Assembly (NCBI GenBank): GCA_023265045.1
Contig: JAHFUQ010000008.1
Span: 1 to 62,346 of the forward strand
Length of the DNA: 62,346 nucleotides
Direction of reading: 5' to 3'
From: Acidimicrobiia bacterium
GTDB lineage: Bacteria; Actinomycetota; Acidimicrobiia; Acidimicrobiales; AC-14
In this document: positions 55,301 to 62,346 of the stretch, in pieces
Layout of the letters: every line of letters starts with the position of its first letter
How positions within the stretch are numbered: the first letter of the stretch is position 1
The notes under the pieces: model-generated
What the model was told of the DNA's origin: nothing
Seen by the model: the letters and a program-made list of their open reading frames with translations, nothing else
The model's database searches: none
Made by a program: the position numbers and the translations under genes

Positions 55301-55402
55301 GGGCCGAAGGATACCGACGCACTACGACAGGAACGGCAGGAAGGCCCTCGCCGAGGGACGCCAACGGGCCTGATCGGGTGCGACCGTCCACCGTTTGGGG
55401 GA

Positions 55403-55672
55403 TCACGTCGGTTTCATCGAGGCGGCCCGCACCCTTGGCGTGGGACTCCAAGCGACACCCACTCGATGATCAGGCCGAAGGGGCCGGCCAGCCCGGTCCC
55501 CAACCGTCGAGCCTGCTCGTCGTCGAGGGTGACGGCCCGTGGGCGGCGAGCCGACGTAGAGGTCGCGGCGACCGGAGTGGTGGACGACGGCGCTCACCGG
55601 GCCGTCCGCGGTGTCGAGGTCGTAGCGGCGACCGATGCCGGGCAGGCTCTGGCTCTGCTCCATCCCGGTCAA
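55403..55672 (-). pseudogene. KhtT/cation-antiporter regulatory subunit, truncated by frameshift
   Basis: The N-terminus SQSLPGIGRRYDLDTADGPVSAVVHHSGRRDLYVGS matches KhtT-like TrkA-C regulators. After this a one-base shift is needed to continue into VTLDDEQARRLGTGLAGPFGLIIEW. So the gene is broken, or the assembly has an error. Starts TTGA-overlapped with the gene upstream, or at the ATG three codons later. Confidence 0.6.
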
Positions 55673-56019
55673 AAGGCCGTGGCCTGGAATCCCGCCGCGA
55701 CCAGGCGATCGCCCACCTCGGTGGGGATCGTGAGCGTCCAGCCGGCGCGCCGCAGCTCGTCCCGGGTGAGGGCGAGCTCACCGGTCACAAAGCCTCCGTA
55801 GCTGAAACGGAACACCCAGCGGGGGCCGGGGTCGAGGATCTGCACCAGGGGCGACGCCAAGGTGCGGGCGGCCGCCTGATCCACCGAAGCGGGCGGGGGC
55901 CGGCCGAGGACGCCGGCGACGGCCAGGGCGATGAGCGCGGCGGCGACCGCGAGGGACAGGTGGCGCCGCACGAAAACAACCCAACCGTCCCCCTTGACGG
56001 AACGGCCGCCGGGGTCCAT
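55669..56019 (-). CDS. Single-pass membrane protein, unknown family
   Basis: The 116-residue protein has a basic N-terminus, one helix (LSLAVAAALIALAVAGVLG, about residues 21-39) and an extracellular part (WVFRFSYGGFVTGELALTRDELRRAGW). Co-transcribed with the KhtT-like remnant. Function unknown. Confidence 0.6.
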   Translation of the reverse strand: MDPGGRSVKGDGWVVFVRRHLSLAVAAALIALAVAGVLGRPPPASVDQAAARTLASPLVQILDPGPRWVFRFSYGGFVTGELALTRDELRRAGWTLTIPTEVGDRLVAAGFQATAF

Positions 56020-56192
56020 AGTTCGAACCGTCGGAAGCGACGAGCGTCGGGCTCGCGGATCGGGAGACGTCAAGTCACCCACCGCCGGGCCGGAAGCGAG
56101 GAGCGGAAGGCATCGGCTGCGAGCCCGCAAGGGCGGACGGCTACGAGGTCTGGCCCCGAGAAGTCTGGAGAGTTTCGGCTCGAAGGCTACTC

Positions 56193-56222
56193 GGGGCCCC
56201 CTTGTTTCCGGGCCCCATTTTT
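56193..56222 (+). terminator. Rho-independent terminator (rightward)
   Basis: GGGGCCC and GGGCCCC pair around CCTTGTTTCC and are followed by ATTTTT. This is a convincing terminator on the right strand, yet no rightward gene lies before it within 230 bp. It may end an sRNA or attenuated leader transcribed from 56020 onward. Confidence 0.7.
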
Positions 56223-56253
56223 GGCGCCGCGCGCCCGCGGGTAGAGATCGGCC

Positions 56254-56397
56254 ATGTCTGATCACGAAACCCTGCCGGACGACGACGAGGACGTCGAGCG
56301 CCGGGACCCGAACGACCCGGGTGAGGTGCGGACCACCTTCACCACCGTCGGCCTGGGCTGGTCGGGCCGGGACGACGACGAGGAGGACGAGGACTAG
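56254..56397 (+). CDS. Small acidic protein
   Basis: A 47-residue frame (MSDHETLPDDDEDVERRDP, VRTTFTTVGLGWSGRDDDEEDED) with strong acidic composition. Upstream is a possible leader, downstream uvrD2. No homology known to me; reality is uncertain. Confidence 0.45.
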   Translation: MSDHETLPDDDEDVERRDPNDPGEVRTTFTTVGLGWSGRDDDEEDED

Positions 56398-56456
56398 CGC
56401 CGCCTGAGGCGGACCATCCACCAATCTGTCGTACCCCGTCGGTACGGTCGGCCGGG

Positions 56457-58493
56457 ATGGATAGCGAGCACACCGGCGGCGGCGAGGCGCTCCTCAACGG
56501 GCTGAACCCGGCCCAGCGCGAGGCTGTCGTCAGCGAGGCCGCGCCGCTGTGCATCCTGGCCGGGGCGGGATCGGGCAAGACGCGGGTGCTGACCCGCCGC
56601 ATCGCGTGGCGCGTCCGCACCGGCGCCGCCGACCCGCGCCACGTGCTGGCGTTGACGTTCACGCGCCGGGCCGCGGGCGAGCTCGGCGCCCGGCTGGCGC
56701 AGCTCGGGGTGCGCGATCAGGTCGCCGCCGGCACGTTCCACTCGCTGGCCTACGCCCAGCTCAGGCGCCGCTGGGCCGAGCGTGGCGAGCGCGCGCCCGC
56801 GCTGCTCGACCGCAAGGTTCGCCTGATCGTGCCCCTCCTGCCCCGGCGGTCCGCGGCCGGCCCGGGGGCCCGGTGGGTGCAGCCGGGCGACGTGGCGTCC
56901 GAGATCGAATGGGCCAAGGCCCGCATGGTGCCTCCCGGGGCGTACGAAGCCGAGGCGGCGGCGGCGGGGCGGCGGCCGCCTCTCCCAGCTGCCGCGATCG
57001 CCCGCATCTACGACCGGTACGAAGACGAGAAGCGCAAGCGGGCCTTGGTCGACTTCGACGATCTGCTGCTGGCCTGCGCGGAGGCCATCGAGTCCGATCC
57101 CGAGTTCGCCGCCACCCAGCGGTGGCGCTTCCGCCACCTGTTCGTCGACGAGTTCCAAGACGTCAACCCGGCCCAGTTCCGCCTGCTCGAAGCGTGGCGG
57201 TCGGGCCGGGCCGACCTCTGTGTCGTCGGCGACCCCAACCAGGCCATCTACGCCTGGAACGGGGCCGACCCGACCATCCTCACCGGCTTCCCCGGCCGGT
57301 TTCGCGGCTCCAGCGTCGTCCACCTGGACGACAACTACCGCTCCACGCCTCAGGTGCTCGCCGTCGCCAACGTTGTCGTCGGCGGGCCCCACCGGCTGCG
57401 GGCGCACGAGCCCGACGGGCCGCTTCCGACCGTCTCCTCCTACCCCACTGACCGGGAGGAGGCAGTCGGAGTGGCCCGGGCCGTGCGGCGCCAGCACGGT
57501 GCGGGGCGGCCGTGGTCCGACCACGCCGTGCTGACCCGCACCCACGCGCAGCTCGTGCTCTTCGAGGAGGCGCTGCGAGCGGCCCGGATCCCGTTCCGGG
57601 TGCGCGGCTCGGCCCAATTCCTGAGCCAGCCCGAGGTGCGCGACGCCCTCGGCGAGCTCAAGCGCCGGCCACCCCACACGCCCCTGGCGGACGCCCTGCC
57701 CGACCTGCTCGAACTGGTCCGGGAGGCGCAGGGCGTGGCCAAAGACGGCGAGCCCGCGGAGCGCGTCGCCAACCTCGAGAGCCTGGCCCGCCTGGCGCGC
57801 GAGCACTTGGCCGCCGAGCCCGCCGCGTCGATGGCCGGCTTCCTGGCGTGGCTGGTCGCCGCCCTGCGGGGCGACGAGCCCGACACCGGCGCTGACGCCG
57901 TCGAGCTGGCGACGCTCCACGCCGCCAAGGGCCTGGAGTGGCCCATCGTGTTCGTGGCCGGTCTTGAACAGGGTTTGATCCCCATCGGCCACGCCGAGAC
58001 GCCCGAGGCCCGCGCCGAGGAGCGGCGGCTGCTCTACGTGGGCTTGACGCGGGCGCGGCGCGAGCTGCACTGCTCGTGGGCGGAGAAGCGCACGTTCGGC
58101 GCCCGCACCATGTCCCGCACCCCGTCGCCGTACCTTGAGCGCATCGAGGCGGCCGTCCAGGCCTTGGCCGAGGGCCGTCCCGTGCCCGACTGGCAGGAGC
58201 ACCTGGCCCACACCCGGGCCCAGTTGCGGGCCGCCAAGCCCCTTGGCGGGGCCCAGGTGGGCCGCAACGCAGACCCCAAGATGCTGGAGGCGCTCAAGAC
58301 GTGGCGGGCCGCCACCGCCCGGGCCTCGGGCGTCCCCGCCTACGTGGTGTTCCACGACACGACCCTCGCCGCCGTGGCCGAGGCCAAGCCGCGTGACCGG
58401 GCCGGCTTGCTGGCCCTCCCGGGAGTCGGTCCGGTCAAGGTCGAGCGCTACGGCGAGGCCCTGTTGTCCCTGGTGGCGCAGGCTGCGGGTTGA
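56457..58493 (+). CDS. uvrD2: UvrD2-type helicase with HRDC domain
   Basis: The 678-residue SF1A helicase has LNPAQREAV, Walker A AGAGSGKTRVLTRRI, DEFQDVNPAQ, GDPNQAIYAWNGAD, DDNYRST, the motif V/VI region (ATLHAAKGLEWPIVFVAGLEQGLIP, EERRLLYVGLTRARREL) and a C-terminal HRDC domain (ARASGVPAYVVFHDTTLAAVAEAKP to LPGVGPVKVERYG). This matches actinobacterial UvrD2. A CGTACC/GGTACG inverted repeat lies just upstream of the ATG. Confidence 0.92.
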   Translation: MDSEHTGGGEALLNGLNPAQREAVVSEAAPLCILAGAGSGKTRVLTRRIAWRVRTGAADPRHVLALTFTRRAAGELGARLAQLGVRDQVAAGTFHSLAYAQLRRRWAERGERAPALLDRKVRLIVPLLPRRSAAGPGARWVQPGDVASEIEWAKARMVPPGAYEAEAAAAGRRPPLPAAAIARIYDRYEDEKRKRALVDFDDLLLACAEAIESDPEFAATQRWRFRHLFVDEFQDVNPAQFRLLEAWRSGRADLCVVGDPNQAIYAWNGADPTILTGFPGRFRGSSVVHLDDNYRSTPQVLAVANVVVGGPHRLRAHEPDGPLPTVSSYPTDREEAVGVARAVRRQHGAGRPWSDHAVLTRTHAQLVLFEEALRAARIPFRVRGSAQFLSQPEVRDALGELKRRPPHTPLADALPDLLELVREAQGVAKDGEPAERVANLESLARLAREHLAAEPAASMAGFLAWLVAALRGDEPDTGADAVELATLHAAKGLEWPIVFVAGLEQGLIPIGHAETPEARAEERRLLYVGLTRARRELHCSWAEKRTFGARTMSRTPSPYLERIEAAVQALAEGRPVPDWQEHLAHTRAQLRAAKPLGGAQVGRNADPKMLEALKTWRAATARASGVPAYVVFHDTTLAAVAEAKPRDRAGLLALPGVGPVKVERYGEALLSLVAQAAG

Positions 58494-58523
58494 CGCCGGG
58501 CTCAGACGGCGCGACAACAAACC

Positions 58524-58820
58524 ATGAGCTCCATGTACTTCGGAGAAGGCGGTTGGCCGTATGCAGACGGCGAGCCTGAGCTGGTCGACCTCGGCGCCAA
58601 CGTCGACGACGACACGTTCTCGCTTCGAGCCACCCCCGCCCACCTGTTCGACACCCTCGAGCCGCTCGAGCGCCAGGTCATCACCGCCCACTACGGCCTC
58701 TCCGGCGCGTCGCCCCGGTCGATGAAGGAGCTGCACACTGATCTCGGCCTGAGCCGGGCCGTGCTGCGCGACGCCCTCGCCGGCGGCCTGGCCAAGCTGC
58801 GGCTGCACCTCAGCGCTTAG
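58524..58820 (+). CDS. Sigma-70 region 4-like HTH protein
   Basis: The 98-residue protein has a C-terminal helix-turn-helix (FDTLEPLERQVITAHYGLSGASPRSMKELHTDLGLSRAVLRDALAGGLAKLR) like region 4 of sigma factors without region 2. The N-terminal 35 residues are acidic. Encoded right after uvrD2. Could be a DNA-binding regulator of that gene. Confidence 0.7.
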   Translation: MSSMYFGEGGWPYADGEPELVDLGANVDDDTFSLRATPAHLFDTLEPLERQVITAHYGLSGASPRSMKELHTDLGLSRAVLRDALAGGLAKLRLHLSA

Positions 58821-58834
58821 TCCCGCCCGAGTTC

Positions 58835-58871
58835 GAGGCAAAACCCACCGCGTTCCGGTGGTTTTTGCCTC
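58835..58871. terminator. Bidirectional hairpin terminator (copy 1)
   Basis: GAGGCAAAA..CCACCG pairs with CGGTGG..TTTTTGCCTC around GTT. It lies between the convergent sigma-4-like gene and xth; T runs fit termination on both strands. Nearly identical to the element at 61168-61203. Confidence 0.75.
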
Positions 58872-58899
58872 AAAGTCTTGCTGGAGCGCTGGAGCGCCC

Positions 58900-59676
58900 C
58901 TACGGGTCGAAGTCGATCACCATGGGGGCGTGGTCCGACGGCTGCTTGCCTTTGCGGGCGTTGCGATCGATGAGGGCGAAGGTGGCCCGCTCGGCCAGCG
59001 GTTTTGTCGCCAACGCCAGGTCGATGCGCAGGCCCCGGCCTTCGTGGAAATCGCCGGCCCGGTAGTCCCACCAGGAGTAGATGCCCGTCTCAGGGCGCAG
59101 CGTGCGAAACGTGTCCACCAGGCCCCAGTCGAGCAGCGCGCCCACCGCCTCCCGTTCCGGGGGGCTGACGTGGGTGGCGCCGTGGAGCTTGCTCGGGTCC
59201 CAGGCGTCGTCGTCGGTGGGGGCCACGTTGTAGTCACCGCAGACGATGAGCGGCTCATTGGGGTCGTAGGACGACTCGATGTGCCGGCGCAACCGCGCCA
59301 GCCACACCAACTTGGCCTCGTAGTGCTCGCTGCCGACGGAGCGCCCGTTGGGCACGTACACGCTGCCCACCCGCACCCCGCCGCACGTCGCCCACAGCAG
59401 GCGGGCCTCTACCACCTCGTCGTCGGCCTGGTCGGAGAACCCGGCCACCACGTCTTTCAGCCCCACCCGGCTGAGGATGGCCACGCCGTTCCACTGCCCC
59501 TGGCCGCAGTACACCGCCTCGTACCCCAACGTCTGGAACGCCATCGCCGGGAAGGCGCTGTCGGCCAGCTTGGTCTCCTGCATGCACAGAACGTCCGGCT
59601 CGGCGTACGCAAGCCACTCCTCGACGCGGGGCAGCCGGATCTTCAACGAGTTGACGTTCCATGTGGCGATGCGCAT
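58900..59676 (-). CDS. xth: Exodeoxyribonuclease III
   Basis: AP endonuclease in base-excision repair. About 258 residues from the ATG giving MRIATWNVNSLKIRLPRVEEW. Motifs: CMQETKL, YVPNG, CGDYNVAPTDDD, LRIDLAL and the closing SDHAPMVIDF with the catalytic Asp-His. An upstream start 13 codons earlier is less typical. Confidence 0.95.
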   Translation of the reverse strand: MRIATWNVNSLKIRLPRVEEWLAYAEPDVLCMQETKLADSAFPAMAFQTLGYEAVYCGQGQWNGVAILSRVGLKDVVAGFSDQADDEVVEARLLWATCGGVRVGSVYVPNGRSVGSEHYEAKLVWLARLRRHIESSYDPNEPLIVCGDYNVAPTDDDAWDPSKLHGATHVSPPEREAVGALLDWGLVDTFRTLRPETGIYSWWDYRAGDFHEGRGLRIDLALATKPLAERATFALIDRNARKGKQPSDHAPMVIDFDP

Positions 59677-59681
59677 CGGAC

Positions 59682-60353
59682 CTACGAGCCTAGAGGGATG
59701 GCAGTGACGCCCCACACGGCCGCGGCGGCGAGCGCGGCGGCCGCGACCACAAGGCAGAGCGACCCTGACCGGCCGGCGCCGAACACGGCGGCGAGGCCCG
59801 CCAGGACACCCGCCATCGCAACCAGCGAGAGGGCGAACACGGCCCGGCCCCGCTTGGCGCCCGACCGCCGGGCGTCGGACAGCTGGTGGATCGTCCGGCC
59901 CTCCAGGGTGCGGAGCACGGACGGGTCCGAGACCATCGCCTCCCTCGTCAACCCGTCGACGCCGCTCGACGCGTCGGGCGCGCGCCCGACCGACGCAGCC
60001 AGCGCCGCCAGCCGCGCCGCGGCGGCGACGTCGGCGTCGGCGACGGCCCGGTCAACGGCGGGGGTCGACGGGCCGGCCGCTCGTTCCCGGTCATAGTCGG
60101 CCTGGATCGCCGCCGTCCGGGCCTGGGCGGTGGCGGCGGCCTGCGCGTCGGAGACGATCTGCTGGACGGTCTCGCGCCCGTAGGCGTCCACGCTCATGCG
60201 GGCCGCGACGAACTGCGCCCGCTCGGCGTCCTTGCGCACCGTCATCTCGATGGTTCCCAGGACGGCGCCCAGCACGGCGGCGATCCCCAGCACGACGGCG
60301 AGCCCCTGACCCAGGCGGCCGCGGCCGATCGTGGCCGCCACTTCGACGTCCAT
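59682..60353 (-). CDS. Membrane protein with helical outer domain, paralogue A
   Basis: The 223-residue protein has one N-terminal helix (LAVVLGIAAVLGAVLGTI), an approximately 125-residue helical Ala-rich region, and two C-terminal helices (AVFALSLVAMAGVLAGLAAVF, CLVVAAAALAAAAVWGVTAI). The layout equals that of the preceding gene. ATG overlaps that gene's stop (TGATG). Function unknown. Confidence 0.7.
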   Translation of the reverse strand: MDVEVAATIGRGRLGQGLAVVLGIAAVLGAVLGTIEMTVRKDAERAQFVAARMSVDAYGRETVQQIVSDAQAAATAQARTAAIQADYDRERAAGPSTPAVDRAVADADVAAAARLAALAASVGRAPDASSGVDGLTREAMVSDPSVLRTLEGRTIHQLSDARRSGAKRGRAVFALSLVAMAGVLAGLAAVFGAGRSGSLCLVVAAAALAAAAVWGVTAIPLGS

Positions 60354-60991
60354 CAGAGCACGACCATCGCGAAGAGGGCGCCGGCGACCGCCGTGGCCAG
60401 GCATGCCGCGCCGCTGGCGAGCAAGCGGCGCCGCCTCGCGGGGAACACGCCGCTGAGCGCGCCACAGGCGAACGCCGCGCCGACGGGGATCGTCGCGGCC
60501 ATGAGGGCGATGGCCCGGTGGGCGGTTCGGTCGCCGACGGCCTGCCATCGGGGCGGGACGGGCGGACCGACCTTCGCCGATCCCCGCAGCTCGGCCAGGC
60601 GGCGGCCGGTGTCGAGTCCGGCAGAGGTGAGGTAGCCGGCCGACGTGGCCAGCGGCGAGCCTCCTGCGGCGAGGCGATCAGCGAGGGCAACCTCCTTCGC
60701 CGCCTCGGCCTGCACGGCAACCCGATCGGGCTCCGCCAGCCCCGCGCCGGCGGTGGCCAGCTCCTCGGCCCGCCACCGGGCGGCCGCCACCGCCAGGGCC
60801 TGCGGCGCCTCCTTCAGGTACAGCTCGTCCAGCCCGGCGCGGATGGCGTCGGCCTGCTCGAGCTGGCGGCGAACCGCCACCTGCCACGCGCCCGACGCCC
60901 TCGACGACGCCAGTGACGCGGCTGCCCCCACCACCGCCGCCACCACGGCCGCCGCCGCCAGGAGCAGCGCCGAGCTTTTCGTGCCGGCCAT
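60353..60991 (-). CDS. Membrane protein with helical outer domain, paralogue B
   Basis: The 212-residue protein has an N-terminal helix (ALLLAAAAVVAAVVGAAASLA), a helical middle (RRQLEQADAIRAGLDELYLKEAPQAL) and two C-terminal helices. Same arrangement as the following gene, pointing to a duplicated pair. Family unknown to me. Confidence 0.7.
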   Translation of the reverse strand: MAGTKSSALLLAAAAVVAAVVGAAASLASSRASGAWQVAVRRQLEQADAIRAGLDELYLKEAPQALAVAAARWRAEELATAGAGLAEPDRVAVQAEAAKEVALADRLAAGGSPLATSAGYLTSAGLDTGRRLAELRGSAKVGPPVPPRWQAVGDRTAHRAIALMAATIPVGAAFACGALSGVFPARRRRLLASGAACLATAVAGALFAMVVL

Positions 60992-61167
60992 CGACGGAAA
61001 CTCTAAGAGGCAGGCCCCCGGCGAGAGGGGCCGGGGTGGCAGGCCCCCGGCCTGAGCGCACAGCGACCGGCCCGGCCTGACCATCGCGACCGGACCACCG
61101 CCGCCCGGAGATCCCCAGCGCGCCCATCCGCCCGGCCCGGCGGGCTGAGCGCCGACGCCGGCGTTTC

Positions 61168-61203
61168 GAGGCAAAACCCACCGTTTTCCGGTGGATTTTG
61201 CCT
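61168..61203. terminator. Bidirectional hairpin terminator (copy 2)
   Basis: GAGGCAAAACCCACCG pairs with CGGTGGATTTTGCCT around TTTTC. It shares 18 bases on its left arm with the element at 58835, so this is a recurring terminator sequence. It lies just past the stop of the broken gene at 61209. The rest of the 60992-61208 gap shows nothing else. Confidence 0.7.
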
Positions 61204-61208
61204 AGGTC

Positions 61209-61984
61209 CTACCGGGCGCCGACCTCTTCGGGGGCCTTCTGGGGAACGTCGCCACCGCGCTCGCCTTGCGGCCGCCGACGCTTCCGGAGCCGCCGCCATC
61301 CGCCTGCGAGCGTAGCGGCCACGAGCGCGATCGACCCAAAGCCTTGCACCAAGGGATGGGTTGACGATGTGGCCCGACCACCGCCTGGTCTTGGCCGCGA
61401 AGCTCGCCTTCTCGGCGTTGACCGTTATCGTCGTCGTGTAGGTCTCGGCTGCCGCGCTGTCGTAGACATGACCTTCGACCATGGCGCGCCGGGATCACCA
61501 GCGTCAACGGGTGACGTCCGGTCTTGAGTGGGACCACGTCCCACTACCAGTGGATCGCCGGCTGGTCGAAGAACGAGCCCAGTTGGAAGTCCGGAGGGTC
61601 GACCCTGAAGTCGATGCCTCGGAGGAGGGCCTCTACCTCGCAGTGCAGCGGCTTGGTGACGACGATGGTGGGCGCCGGCGTGCTGACGACGGTGGTCGGG
61701 AAGCCGTCCTCACCGGCGGACGCCGTGACCCGCACCTGCGCGGCCTCCCCGACGACCATGTCCTGCTTTGGCGCGTAGGCGATCTTCGCGTGTTGGGCCA
61801 TCTCCTCGCACCGTGCCGCCCTCCCCCGATCCGACAAGGGGGACGTCGCAGGGGGGCTGGTCGTGGGTGTCGCAGTGGCGGACGCCGGCGACGTGGTCGG
61901 CGGCTCGGTAATCGGCGGCTCAGTGGTCGGCGGCGGCGGCGCCGCCGGGGGCGCACGCGCAGGCGCACCAGCGAGCCGAGGCAC
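61209..61984 (-). pseudogene. Surface protein with stop codon and two frameshifts
   Basis: A Pro/Thr-rich linker is followed by a beta domain (IAYAPKQDMVVGEAAQVRVTAS, VEALLRGIDFRVDPPDFQLGSFFDQPAIHW). Next comes a TAG where a residue is expected, then in the same frame WDVVPLKTGRHPLTLVIP, then a shifted frame (VEGHVYDSAAAETYTTTITVNAEK), and after a second shift a membrane helix (GSIALVAATLAGGWRRLRKRR) and a stop. The N-terminal signal is missing too. A dead membrane-anchored outer protein, unless the assembly is wrong. Confidence 0.7.
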
Positions 61985-62042
61985 GCCGTAGCCGGTGATG
62001 GCACCGCTTTGATACGAGCCCGGGGGCGGGCATCATCTCGAT

Positions 62043-62346
62043 GTGCCGCTGAACGCCGTCGTGTGGAGCGACTTCCTCTGACCGTGGTGCTACGTGGGCC
62101 TGGACCGGTCCGCCGCGCTACGGGAGCTGGGGGTGAGCGTCGTCACCCTCCCGCTCGAGATCCACCCTGAGATCCCGATCGGCGGGATCAGCCTCGAGGA
62201 ACGCTGGGGCGCCGGCTACCGCGAGGCGCTCGGAATGTACGCCCGCATCGAGGCGGAGTGCGCGGCGGCCGGGTTGCCGTTCACGCGGCCGGCCCACGTC
62301 CCGAACACCCGCCGGGCCTTGGAGACCGCGGAGTGGGCCCGCCACC
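62043..62346 (+). CDS. DsbA/FrnE-type oxidoreductase, candidate selenoprotein (UPWC), cut by edge
   Basis: From the GTG at 62043 the frame encodes VPLNAVVWSDFL, then TGA (62079-62081), then PWCYVGLDRSAALRELG. DsbA/FrnE relatives read WSDxxCPWCYxG at this point, so the TGA replaces the first active-site Cys. The rest is intact: LPLEIHPEIP, GLPFTRPAHVPNTRRALETAEWAR. A hairpin with a GG loop starts right after the TGA. The simplest reading is selenocysteine insertion. A base error (TGC or TGT read as TGA) is the main alternative. The gene is incomplete at the right edge. Confidence 0.75.
62082..62123 (+). promoter_or_regulatory. Candidate bacterial SECIS element
   Basis: Directly after the TGA, 9 bp (62082-62090 with 62115-62123, two G-U pairs) and then 7 bp (62094-62100 with 62107-62113, two G-U pairs) form a hairpin with a 3x1 internal loop and the apical loop TGGACC at 62101-62106. 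The loop lies 20-25 nt after the TGA and has GG in its second and third positions, as in E. coli fdhF (loop AGGUCU, 18-23 nt). High G+C raises the chance of random hairpins. Confidence 0.55.

Noticed and set aside
56020-56222. tRNA, RNase P or known riboswitch
   Set aside because: A GTTCGAACC-like string near 56020 and the terminator raised the idea, but no cloverleaf or known conserved core is present.
1-62346. Insertion sequences, integrases or attachment sites
   Set aside because: No transposase or integrase motif and no flanking direct repeats with inverted ends were seen.

Overview
The window is a chromosomal stretch of a very high-G+C actinobacterium. The strongest taxonomic pointers are two mycothiol genes (mycothiol S-conjugate amidase and a class III, mycothiol-type formaldehyde dehydrogenase), an F420:NADP oxidoreductase, a PAC2 protein, GTP-dependent PEP carboxykinase, a DivIVA/SepIVA-like coiled-coil protein, and the actinobacterial order rsmD-coaD-coiled coil-DUF177-rpmF-plsX-acpP-rnc-mutM-smc. 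A deep lineage such as Acidimicrobiia is likely, but this is inference. I saw no tRNA, rRNA, CRISPR array or insertion sequence.

Layout. 1-6.7 kb: conserved leftward housekeeping cluster ending in the N-terminal part of smc. 6.7-8.4 kb: two rightward exported or membrane proteins, one with a long Thr/Ser tract, then a 538-bp gap with a perfect hairpin, a 144-bp tandem duplication and a second hairpin. 8.9-21.8 kb: a leftward accessory cluster of secreted or membrane-anchored proteins (Asp-box propeller, NHL-like propeller, YCF48-like propeller, Ig-like protein, beta-helix protein, two paralogous small exported proteins, a cupredoxin lipoprotein) interleaved with two FtsH-type membrane proteases, one of them with two tandem AAA modules. 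Stop/start overlaps link most of these genes. 21.9-27.3 kb: TrmB-type regulator, recG, a FakA-like kinase, rpmB, and a small coiled-coil ORF that seems to start at CTG. 27.4-30.1 kb: ATPase remnant, small antitoxin-like protein, thiD, thiL. 30.2-35.6 kb: cold-shock-like protein, pckG, and a peptide transporter without its ATPases. 35.7-43.5 kb: nucleotidyltransferase pair, SOS-type HNH gene, F420 reductase, PAC2, a DUF402-methyltransferase fusion, hydrolases and the mycothiol formaldehyde pathway. 43.5-54.7 kb: MMPL transporter, ddl, mca, GH1 plus GalT-like pair, def and others. 54.7-61 kb: HAD, uvrD2, xth and membrane proteins.

The most striking single feature lies at the right edge. A DsbA/FrnE-family oxidoreductase has an in-frame TGA exactly where the first cysteine of its CPWC active site should be. 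The TGA is followed at once by a two-part hairpin with a GG-containing apical loop, placed as in bacterial SECIS elements. This is a candidate selenoprotein (UPWC).

Several genes carry single-base frameshifts (49.0-50.0, 35.7, 55.4-55.7, 61.2-62.0 kb). These are either real pseudogenes or assembly errors. Start codons are often GTG or TTG in 4-bp stop/start overlaps. In several places only CTG fits, which suggests that CTG initiation may be used in this genome.
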